Shown: in pieces, positions 22,801 to 32,600 of the stretch | Layout of the letters: each line of letters begins with the position of its first letter | Numbering within the stretch: position 1 is the first letter of the stretch | Assembly: GCA_008933995.1 (NCBI GenBank) | Contig: WARS01000090.1 | Span: 3,398,425 to 3,462,424, forward strand | Length of the DNA: 64,000 nt | Source: Datnioides undecimradiatus | Lineage: Eukaryota > Chordata > Actinopteri > Lobotiformes > Datnioididae | Direction: 5' to 3' | Position numbers and translations under genes: made by a program | Notes under the pieces: generated by a model | What the model saw: the letters and a program-made list of their open reading frames with translations, nothing else | Told to the model about the DNA's origin: nothing | Database searches by the model: none

Positions 22801-25501
22801 TTGCTAATTGTCCTTTTCTTTCAATCTACATGCCCCTGTTAAAAATTTGGCCACCTAAAGATAACCCTGATCACCTCACTGTGAGAAAACATTACTTAGT
22901 ATTCTGCATTATAAGCTGGCTGGTCCCAAGTAGTCGTAACAGTGATGAGTAAACTGATTTTAATGTGGTCCCTTGTGTAATGAATAGATAAAGAGAAAAA
23001 TGTAACTTCCTGAACATTCATTGGTCTGTTTGTGTTGATTCACAGAGCCATGTCTCAGAGAGGTGCTGTCAAAGATATAGTTTGACAACAAGTTTACGCT
23101 TAGCATGGTTCTGGAGATTAATCAAGATGATGCATCACTGAGCAAACATGAAACTGCAAAGTCACCTCCTGAGGCCTTTTTAAAGAAACTTATGATGTTG
23201 AATGCAGATGCTAGAAGTGTCAGATGTGTGCCCAACGATGTGGACACAGACAAGTGCAACGCCATCAATCCGCTGGACCTGGTAATTGCGTTGTTTCTCT
23301 GTTCAGACAGCTTTCTTCATCAATACATAGTTCTGAATATGGCACTCTGCCAGTTTGCCATCCCGCTTTTGCTGCCCAACTATGAAACGAGAGAAATCAC
23401 ACTGATGCTGTGGTCCATGCGAGAAATTGTCAGGACCTTCAGACCCTCCAACCAGGCATTCAGAAAGTTAAGCTGTGAAGAAAGACTCGTTCTCGCTGAT
23501 ATTCCTTTGGTGTCATTCGTCAGACTGAGGAGGATGAACTTGTCCAAGTCTCAGTTGCTGAACAAACTTCTCAGCAACTCGCAGCCTTGCCATGACACGT
23601 TTTATCACCGTAACATGGTGTGTGGGGATGTCCCCAGAAGGATTTCAGACGGACTAGTTGAAATCAGCTGGTATCTCCCATGTGGGAACAGGGGCACAGA
23701 CAAATTCACAGAGCCGCTGGCTATTGCCAACCTCCGAGGAGACATCAGGGAATTTGACAAGCAGTTCTCATTCCTCTGCCAGACATCTGCAGCAGTTTAC
23801 ATCTTCTGTGATGAATCAGAAGCTGATTACTTTAAGAATCTGGAAGGAAAAGATGTGAAGGCAAATGTCATTTTGATTAGTAGCGTACAGGGGCACACCT
23901 TCACACTCAAAAGGATGACGATGAAACCAAGTTTAAAGACAACTAATGTGAGCCAGAAGAAGAGGACTGATACAGAGCTGGTAAAAGCCCTCCAGGAATC
24001 AGTCTCCAAGATGCTAGAAAAATGTCCAAAGAAAGTGTCCGTGGCAAATCTGGCTGAGAGAGCTCACAGGTGTGGGATCCTGGTTGATGAAGATGCTGAT
24101 GAATGCCAGACAGCGCATAAAAATGTGGGTAAAATCATTGAACAAGTTGATAACACCTCTGAATTCAAAGACAAACAACTGATATCCCAGGGACACATTT
24201 GGAAAATGCTTTCGTGGCTGGAAACCGAGTGCTGGAGACTGCGAAAAGCTGGCAACCAGGACACTGAAGAATACCGCAAATCTTTGAAAACAAAAGAAAA
24301 AGAGCTCAGAAAGAAACAGCAAAGATTTGAGATGACAGCTGCAATGTCAAGGTTCCTTCATGGGGTGGTCACCTCAGAAGTACAACGCTACTATTTCCTC
24401 AAATGGTTGGAAATAGATCTGGACAATCTGTCCCGGAAGCAGCTGTCAGCTCTGCAGGATCAATACAAAGAACTGAGCCAGAAAATTCCCCAAGACACAG
24501 AAAAACTTGCAGAGATTGACAAGCAGATATCTACTCGTTCTTTACGCCTGGAGCATTTTTTTCGAGAGTGTGGGCAACTGTTTGAATGTGCGAGTTTCCT
24601 GCCAGAATACAGCCGTCAGAGAAAAAACATTGAACAACTCCCCGCGCTGTGTGCTCAGATGCTGCTGGATGGTTTTCCTCTTGAGCTCGTTGATGGAGAT
24701 GCAGCAAACATCCCAATGAAGTGGATCACCGAGGTGCTTACTGAGCTTCACTACATTATGCAGTGCAACAGTAAGATCAAGGTCGTATCCATAATTGGAG
24801 CTGAAAACTCAGGGAAATCGACTCTGCTCAATACCATGTTCGGGAGCAGGTTTGCTATCAGCAAAGGGACATGCACCAGAGGGGCGTTCCTCCAGCTGAT
24901 TAGTGTCAACAAAGACATTACAGAGGAACTGGGGTGTGATTGCATCATGCTCATCGACACTGAGGGACTGAAACCACATCAGATAGTTCGAGAAGATCAC
25001 AGCCATGAACGTGATCAGGAAGTAGCAAGTCTTGCCGTTGCACTAAGTGACGCCACAATTGTGAGCATTACCAGGGACAAGCCCGGTGAGAAGGACATCT
25101 TAGAGTTGGTGCTTAACGCTCTCACAAGGTTAAAGGATGTGGGAACGAAGCCACGGTGCCACTTTGTGAATACTAGCATGTCATCCGTGTCTCCTGTGGT
25201 GAGATGGAATAGTAAAGATTTGGTGGAAGAGCTCAATGAAATTATCCGGAAGGACGCTCGAATGAAGAAGGCCAACACCACCAAGATCTCAGATGTGACG
25301 GAGATTGATCTAGACACTTGCAGTTGGCACATTCCTCCAGTTTGGCACGGGACTCCACCGATGGCTCCTTTCAGTATTGACTATAGTGAAACTGCACTGG
25401 CTTTGAAAAAGCAACTGATAGCGGACCTCAGAAGGTGCCAGGGAGGAGGTGATCTGACTCATTTTATCGAAAAGGTGGAAACTTTCTGGAAAGCTGTATA
25501 A
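13876..25501 (+). CDS. Composite gene: NLR-type repeats, B-boxes, two FN3 domains, VLIG/URGCP-like GTPase
   Basis: Phase-compatible exons: 13876-13916 (MSGMSSGSKNKGER), then repeat exons 14736-14816, 15333-15416, 16156-16239, 16856-16933, 17075-17155 and 17419-17502. These are followed by 18631-18708 (lysine- and serine-rich), 19776-20082 (B-boxes), 20157-20202 (linker), 20811-21080 (FN3), 21160-21426 (FN3) and 23046-25501 (GTPase). With every exon the reading length is about 1,319 codons. B-box, FN3 and VLIG GTPase modules all occur in fish immune proteins. GTPases of this class are interferon-inducible in vertebrates, so a cytosolic antimicrobial or signalling role is inferred. Two in-frame stops argue against one simple product: TGA at 16229-16231 in a skippable repeat exon, and TAG at 23078-23080 just before the GTPase. 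The locus may make shorter or alternative proteins, may be two genes, or may be a young pseudogene. AATAAA follows at 25660. Confidence 0.6.
13987..14260. mobile_element. MITE-like non-autonomous DNA transposon in the first coding intron
   Basis: The ends are inverted copies of each other. The left end reads TTTTGGGAAATACACTTT and later GAGAGTTAAATGAG. The right end, read on the other strand, begins GTTTTGGGAAATATG and later GAGAGGTAGATGAG. The element is about 275 bp and has no coding capacity. Its interior (CTCTCATGTCTGT, AGACTGGA) matches a short inverted-repeat element widespread in percomorph genomes, known to me by pattern only. Superfamily is not determined. Confidence 0.6.
14369..17502 (+). 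repeat. Array of tandemly duplicated repeat exons
   Basis: Seven related exons with their flanking introns: a decayed copy at 14369-14435, then 14736-14816, 15333-15416, 16156-16239, 16856-16933, 17075-17155 and 17419-17502. Each intact copy is 78, 81 or 84 nt, starts and ends in the same phase, and encodes about 27 residues around the core CESEKSSKDIPLHFRE. Intron sequence is duplicated too: the stretch before 14736, 15333 and 16156 shares ATGTCAAA(C/T)TCTTCCT-like and AAGC(T/C)GCACTG motifs. The stretch after 14816 and 16239 shares GGCTCATAATGAACTG. The units therefore spread as intron-plus-exon blocks of about 0.3-0.9 kb. The peptide resembles the short repeats at the N-terminus of fish NLRC3-like proteins (core SCVSMKSD then PPLxF). 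Confidence 0.75.
15722..15880. mobile_element. Decayed DNA-transposon fragment, copy 1
   Basis: It begins GGTGGGATGTGCAGACTTAT and ends GTGTGTAGACTTTTTATATC. The same two end motifs recur at 54140-54390, so this is a dispersed element rather than unique intron. The interior is AT-rich and non-coding. The family is not identified. Confidence 0.5.
19776..20082 (+). other. B-box exon of the composite gene (TRIM25/finTRIM type, no RING)
   Basis: This 307-nt exon encodes two zinc-binding modules. The first reads VICDICCQATAVKTCLTC and then SYCEFDVRPHY, a B-box 1 pattern. The second has CLHYRKSLDFLCRTDQ and then ICSVCARGNHRGHD, a B-box 2 pattern with its Cys/His ligands present. This pairing is the one seen in fish TRIM25-like and finTRIM proteins. 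No RING domain precedes it; the preceding exons are the peptide repeats. In TRIM proteins B-boxes drive higher-order assembly, so an oligomerisation role is inferred. The exon ends at a GTAAAT donor in phase 0 and is followed by a 46-nt linker exon at 20157-20202. Confidence 0.75.
20811..21426 (+). other. Two fibronectin type III exons of the composite gene
   Basis: Exons 20811-21080 (270 nt) and 21160-21426 (267 nt) each encode one FN3 domain and both lie in phase 1, the usual layout for shuffled FN3 exons. The first begins VPPPGDIKFLAVRPDSVVLS and keeps the core W (SWGCPEG) and the LQLGQKYFFSV turn. The second begins VPAPRFVTKGHSEATALSLK and keeps LKPDTEYVISVST. They link the B-box part to the GTPase and probably act as protein-protein or spacer modules. 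Confidence 0.8.
21863..22510. repeat. Dispersed teleost repeat with perfect hairpin, in the pre-GTPase intron
   Basis: Arms 21863-21876 (GCAAGCTAACATGC) and 21894-21907 are perfect inverted copies around a 17-base loop. Downstream come AACATTTGCTAAGTAGCAC, TTTGACCTGATGAGGGCGCT and GTTAATCCATCCAGTAGTTG, in the order typical of a repeat common in teleost introns. A related fragment lies near 30140-30300. It is non-coding, and the family name is not known to me. Confidence 0.5.
23046..25501 (+). CDS. VLIG/URGCP-like large GTPase exon
   Basis: A single exon holds an unbroken frame of 798 codons from the ATG at 23105. The upstream part, EPCLREVLSKI, ends at an in-frame TAG, then FDNKFTLSMVLEIN continues in the same frame. 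The N-terminal part (NPLDLVIALFLCSDSFL, FAIPLLLPNYETREITLMLW) matches the helical region of URGCP and the interferon-induced very large GTPases. The G domain has a P-loop GAENSGKS at about residue 565, CTRGAF as the switch region, and DTEGL at about residue 618. The FVHQN-type motif of the family is replaced by FVNTSM. The end (WHIPPVWHG, then PFSIDYSETALALKKQL) matches the end of the URGCP G domain, so the size is near the usual 930 and not truncated. A large single coding exon is normal in this family, so this is not evidence of a retrocopy. Confidence 0.85.
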
Positions 25502-25659
25502 AAATTAAGCTTCATTGGGACTGAAATGTCAGAAAGTGAAGTAAACACAGAAAAGATCTGGTCATTAAAAACTAGTTTTATTATCACTTGTATTCAATAC
25601 TTCTTTATTTACAATACATTTTTTTTTAGAAGATCTGACCTGTACCATAACACTGTACA

Positions 25660-25665
25660 AATAAA
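25660..25665 (+). terminator. Polyadenylation signal of the composite gene
   Basis: AATAAA about 160 bases after the stop of the GTPase exon, followed by AT-rich sequence. It separates this gene from the convergent CaBP gene, whose stop lies about 1 kb further on. Confidence 0.5.
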
Positions 25666-26671
25666 ACATTAAACTATATAATTGCATAAAATAATGTTGT
25701 CATTTGAAACAGTCTGTCAATTAAGTTTCACCTAAGCATGGAAACAGAGGTATGGACATAAACGTAATGTTCACAGATATGTAACAGACACCCAAAACCA
25801 TTATGTTAGCGTTATTAAATGTTTATCAAAAGATATTTGACATTAAAAGTATCTGCAATACTTTTGTTCGTCTGACTTTTCTGAATTTTATCAAAAGTGC
25901 ACTGTGGAAAACAATGCTAAAAGTAATTGATATGTATATGAATTTTAGTGGTAATTTGTACAAAAAAGATACATATTTATATATAATCTCATTTACTTGC
26001 TCTGTCGTTAACAAAGAACCCACTTTTGCTATCTACTCTACAGTAACACCGCACAGTCACAGTCCTGAAGAGTTTTAATGTGGCATTATTGAAATCATGA
26101 CAATAAATCCTCACATTCATATTCATACACCTAACTTCAGATCAGGTCAGGTAATGTCGTAAACTGCATATTTAACGGGAGAGTTATTATATATTATTAT
26201 AAAAAAACCCTCAGAAATCTCAGAGACATGGCAACTTAAACCCTAAATTAAGGTTAATCTAAACTCTTACTTTTAACCCCTGATTTAGAGATCCTAGTTT
26301 ATTTATTTATTTTTTTATTAATTTGGGGGAACTGTCCCATTCAGTTAGTGTAAGTAACAATAAACGGATGAACTAAATTGTGTTGCATTGTGTGTTTCTC
26401 AGTTCAACTATTCATATTTAAATTTACCTCTGAAGAGACCACAGCTTTGGTTACAACCATCTCCCCTAGACCCTCTTCAATCTCTCGTTACAAGTTAAAT
26501 ACATATTACATTCATACAACAGTAACACATTGAAGGGATTCTCATATATTTAAGAGATGATGGACGTAATTGAAAAAAAAAAAAAAAATACAGACACCAA
26601 GAAGTCTTTGTACATCAAGAACACAAACATTAACAGTGTGCAGTCTGGTCCATGTTTTAGTTGCAGTGGAA

Positions 26672-29600
26672 TCAGCGAGACATCATTCGCACGAACTCTG
26701 TGGGAAGAAAAGATATGTTGTTATAACTGGTGCATAAACAGTTAAGTTTAACAGCATTCTGTCTTTTCCCAATCTCCTCTTCCTTATTTCCTTCTTGAAC
26801 ATGCACCAGTTTGCTTAATTCTTGTACCAGTATTGGATCCTGCGTGCAAACATCCCAAACAAGCACTGAAAGCAGTGTCTGGTGCTTGTCCTTGCAGACA
26901 CTTCCCCTTATTTCTTATATCTTTCCCCTCAGCATCCTTTCCTAAAGTATTAACCACTCACCTTCAAAGTCCACCTGTCCGTCACCATTGAGGTCTACGT
27001 CTCGCAGGATCTCATCGATCTCACGGTGGTTGAGCTGCTCCCCCATTAGCTTCTTCATGGCTTCCCTTAGCTCCCCAAGGCTGATCTGACCATCACCGTC
27101 AGAGTCAAACTGGAAAGAAAAAAATAATATAAAGCATGTTGACAGAAATGCATTAGGGGTGAACTTTGTGGACTCCTGAGACAAAGAGGTGGCCCATTCA
27201 GCTGTGAATAAATTATACTGTGGACCTCTTTAAAGGCGTCCCTCAACTCCTTGACACCGATCATGTCTGCAGTCTCAGCAAGCATCTTGGGACCCATCAG
27301 TTCCACAAAGTCCTCAAAGTCCACTCTGCCACCACCTAGAGGGCGACAAAATGAGAGCACACAAAAGTTGTTAATTCATTTGACCTCACTTACACCAGGC
27401 ATAATATTTTTGTGTTGAAAAGTGAAGTTCCTAAAGTCTCATTTCAGTTTGGTTTGCTCATATCAGTGCGTCATGCGTAATCAGTTCGTAAAATCATATT
27501 TAATGCATTTATTTAATGTACACTCAAATTCAAAAATTTCATAAAACATATGAAACACGTGAAAAGATCACATGAAATCACATTTCACTTTGCATCAATG
27601 AAACATTAGGTACAGGCGGTTATTTTCCCAATATGGTAATTTTGTGTTTGTATATCATTCAGAATAAAATGCTTGTGGTAATACAACGCTGTCACCACAA
27701 AGTTATATAATAAATATTTAACTGAAATATATATTTTGATAAAGCTATTTGTTTAAAACAGCAGCCAACTGAGTACCTTTACAAAGTCATATTGGTGCAA
27801 AATCAGTGTATATATATATATATATGCAAAGAAAACCTCTAAAGTTTACTATAGTACTACACTATATAGTTATAGACATGTTTTGTGTGCGTATAGGACT
27901 CACAGATCTGCTGGCTGAGTTCTATCAGCTCCATCTCTGTTGGCATGTATCCCATTGTCCTCATGCACTCGCCCAGGTCCTTACAGCTGATGAAGCCATC
28001 TTTGTCTTTGTCAAACTCCCTAAATGCCTCACGCAGCTCTGAAGGGAAGACGTGTAAGAAAAAGAGTGGATGAGATATTGTTCGAAGTGAATACTCTATG
28101 TGTTAAAGCTCTGTGTCTAAATTATTTATGTGATTATAACATCTTTGAAATTAACTTAATGTTAAAGGAAAATGAGACATGATTCATCTAGCCTCTGTTT
28201 CACCGAATGTTTTGTTTCTGAATAAAAGAAATCACAAAATTCAGTGATCATTTATTTGATAGTCAAGTCATTCCTAAGTATATAGAGGGTGATACTGTGA
28301 GCCAGACCTGGGGAATATAGTTGAACTGTGCTTAAATTATGGAGCATAATCTTCTCCTTTGAATAATAATCCTTCACTTTGATCTTCCGCAGTGCGAGTA
28401 AGAAGAAAAAAAAAAAAAAATCTCCTCTGGTTCACACAGCTGACATTCAGTGGAGAAGCCAAAGTCAGGAAAGTCTTTTTAAAATCTGCTCCATACAGTA
28501 AAGCCCAATTTTTCACAGTCAAACGAAAGGTTTGAGGTTTGAAAGGAGAGCGGTTCAGGAAGAAGACAGGGGACCGACTGAGGGGGAGAGATGGGGGGAG
28601 GATTTGGATTAAGCTTTTGATATGTCTGTACCTTCCATTTCCTCTGGTCGTAGGTCTCTGTCCTGCAGTGGTGCGGATAGAGGACATGTCAGACATACAA
28701 AGAAATGGACAGCCAGTCAGGTTACACACACACTTTCAGTATCATTCTGTGTATCTTGGTTTGTTTCACACAGTGGCAAAACATGCAACATTTTAGTGTT
28801 TCAGCTGGCTCCTTCGCTCCTGCGACGCACACTTGCTCTATGTTCAGCTGCCTCAGCAGAGATTCTGTTACAGGATTATTTGGTTTTTGATCTGACTGAC
28901 CCTCGCAACCTTTTTAGTTGATCTGCTGCACAATTTCATGTCCAATCTCATCTGCTCTCGCGGGCGGAGAAGGGAAGCTTTGGAAGTCTGCTGTGCATAT
29001 GCTCCGCAATGACAAATCACGCACACTCAATTTCGGCCTGTTCCTCTCCATCCGAAATAAGATCCAAGCATCTGTATGCACGCACACATGCAACAAATGA
29101 GAGCCTTCCCAAAACAAGTCAACTTAACATGTGCTGAGCAAACTGGGGGAACAAAAACAAATGGCAATTTGAGAAATTTCTTCTTTTTTTAATGTTATAA
29201 CAGAAGAGAAAGAGAGCTTAAAATGTAGAAATGACTTTAAATAGTAACAGCCATATGCAAGAATTTACAGTTGCAGTTAACGTTGGCTTCGGCGTGCGGT
29301 GGCACGGATAAAAGGTGATGCCAGGATAAGTTTGTTCACGACATGTTCTGTGAGGCTGTGACATCAGCAGCAGGAATAATACAGGCCGGGATTAAAGGAT
29401 GCAGGGGAGAGAACAGTGGCAGGGAGATTACAGCTGTAAATTGTATTACAAATCATCAGGGCTTATCGGTTTTTCATTTCCCTATCTGCAGCTGATTTTC
29501 TCATCTGCATCTGCATCTGCATCTGCGCTGCTGTTCGACCGGCACACGACTGGCAAACTCTAACACACCTGCACCGTTAAACATACAGCAAATTACATGC

Positions 29601-32600
29601 ATGCATGACTTTTACCAAAATTTGTGACGGTCAGGGTCAGGCACAGAGGCAGGGACAGCAAATCTTTTCCTTGTTCTCGTTTTGTCAGGTTTCCTCAACT
29701 AAAAGTACGGCTACAACTCGTGCTCTTCCTCTAATTCAATTTCAAAAACAACAGCATCAATCAACAAAAGCCTTTGAAAGAGGAAACACCACAGTTTCCT
29801 TTAGGAACTGTAATGGAGCAAAAATCAGTCGCCAGCAGCACCAAAAGGTTGTGAATGCACACTGTATTCCTAAAGGAGCATTCATTCTACAGCTTATCGT
29901 TAGTTAGCCATTTTACAGGACAAAGGGGATTATGGGGGATTAATAACCAGTAAAGGCTATCAGTCACACCCCATCCATCTTTAGACTAATCTGTCTTCTA
30001 TTTTAAAAATCCAATCTCTTTCCCCTATCCATGACTTTATATAAGATCAACAAGTTTGGGGTTGTGGGGACTCAAAGGATTCTGCTGGTGACTCGATTGA
30101 TCAAAGTCAAAGACTGACTGATTCAGATAGAGGATTAAACATGCTAGTTAACAGGTATAGCTTTAATGTTTACCATGCATGAACTTAGTTTAGCCTGTTA
30201 GCATGCTTATATTTGCTAATTAGCAGAAATTATAGGTCAAGGTTAATGGGGATTTCATTAGCTTTGTACGTATTTGACCCTACTGGACAAATTACAGTTG
30301 TGACCAAATGAATGGGTAAAGAATAAAGGGATCAGCAAAGTGTGGGATTCATCTTTTGGGACTCATGAATGTCATGTACACACTAAAAGTTATTACACTT
30401 TCTATTTATATTTCTAGCTAGTTGCTAACTTTGTCTGCATGCCTTTTGGTGCAGGGCAGGTAGTGTAAAGTGTGTTTTTTAGAGCTTGTTTGCTGCAAAC
30501 AGCTGCAGTGCACTGATGGAAGCAGCAACAGTGAATCCAAACAGTAGAGCTGCATAGCCCTAAAACAAAACGATAATGTAAAAAAGTGCAGAAACGCCCT
30601 GCAGAGCTGAGGGGAACTGCAGAGTCAGGTAATAATTCACTATTAGCAACCCTTTTCACGTGCGCTGTAGTCATTGTCAATACAAAAACAATGCCTGCTT
30701 AAGGAGTCAACTGTGCACTGGGGCCCAGGTATGAATACAAACAAGGAGAGTGTCCTTTTTCTACAGTAGCTTTCAGACATGTTTATATAATCAGCTCCGA
30801 TTCAGTTATTAGGCACTAGGTTCTCTGCTCCAAAAAAGCAGCTAGTCTTGTTGTTAGTGTCATTTTTAAACCCTGCATTAAACAGATTTTTTGGCTACTT
30901 GGGGGCAGCACAAAGAGGCTGCAAACACAACACTGTTCTGCTGTGTTACATGGTTACATTTACAAGGGATATAGTGCAGCAGCTGGGTTTGCTTTCTAGC
31001 CATGTAAATGAATGTACATTTATGGTCTCACATAGTGTTGAGCCCATTTTTAATACAATATAACAATAATCATAACATTAATAACCCCGTTAAATTACCT
31101 TGATACTACTCATGTGCACTTCAGCAGCGTGGCAGTCAGTGAGACTTTAAATCTTCAAGTTCATAAGACACCTTCAACATTTTTTTATTGGAAATGCATT
31201 TTGTTAATTCACCCAAAACCAACTAAAGTCAGCTACAAAATACCACAAATGAACGAAGAGCCGGGAGATAACATTTCATTTCATCTCTCCTCTAAACTCA
31301 GCTCAAGGTCCTTCAGAAGCGCGGGAGCCCATAGCTCACTGCAGCACCTGTGATCGGTGGCCACACTCTGAGTCCTAATGGCTCTTTTCAATTATCGCCG
31401 CTAGCTGCATAGTCAGGAAATTACTGCGTTATTGATTGCTGCCATATCCCCATCGTCTCTGCATAAGACATTAATCTGAAATAAGGTAACATCTAGAGCC
31501 CTGCGAGTAAGTGAATTTATGATCTTAATGGCGATCGAGACAAATTGGGAGGCCAGTTACTTTGCCATTAAGATACAGTCTGTTAAATTACCAATCCTCC
31601 TGCTACGGCTTACACCTATGAGACAACTATGAGACATACAGTATGTCAGAGAGTATGGAGGAGATCTTTTCTGAGGTGTCTCTCTTTCTTTTTTCATGTT
31701 CCACGACGACATATTTTCATTACTGACAGATGTGTAGGGGCTGGACTCTCGCTGGACTACTGCGGGATGAGACTGTCATTGGTGGAGATGGGATGGAAAG
31801 GCTGAGATGACGTCACATTGAAGTGAACTTCACCTTCCCTTGACCTGTGTGTGTGCACTATGAAAATGGATGGGTAAAGAGAGTTATGGGCTATTGAGTC
31901 ATGTGAGTGTGGCTATGATAACTATGAAGGTGTGTGTGTGTGTGTGTATGTGTGTGTGTGTAATTGTCATACATACAAGCTGGCTCTGTGCGAAGCCCTG
32001 TCTGAGGAAGATGCAAGCGGGCCCCACTAAGTTGTGCAGCATGTTGCAGTTCTTAACCAGAGCGCACAGGGGCTCATCGAACTCTCGCTCGCTCCCTCCT
32101 TCCTCCTCGTCATCTGTGTCCACCTCACCCGCACCACCCAGGCCCCCCAGCATGGCGGCAGATAATTGGGCGCCGCTTCGTTCTACAGGCGAGTCCCCCT
32201 TAGTGAAATTAGGATCAAGTTACGACTCAAATTCCACTACTGATTAAACTGAAACTGGCTAAATCACAAATACATGTTTTTCTTGCTACATCAATCACCA
32301 GTCAAATTTAAAAAATAGATTCACTTGTATAGTTTATACAAAACAAAACCCATTTAAATGGTGCTTGTAACCCACATGAAGTTGTTTACAGCTCAAATTT
32401 AGCTTGTAAATTCTCCGATATACAAAAAAAGCATTATTATACATATCATAAGCATTTGAAACTCACTAAGATCAGTTCCTCGCTCTGGTCTGAAGACAGT
32501 TAAATGCATGCTTACCTTCTTTCTTTTACTGTTCTTTTTAGAAGCTTTGTTGATGTTTCCCATCACCCTGCCCTCTTCTTCCTGTCTCGCCCCCTCCCTT

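Noticed and set aside
23827-25332. Antisense open frames inside the GTPase exon
   Set aside because: They are mirror frames of a well-supported coding exon and have no family signature.
23046-25501. GTPase exon as a retrocopy
   Set aside because: A single very large coding exon is normal for the VLIG/URGCP family, and there is no poly-A tail or target duplication.
28914-29117. Possible further alternative first exon of the CaBP gene on the minus strand
   Set aside because: No CaBP1-type start (MGN) and no match to any CaBP N-terminus.
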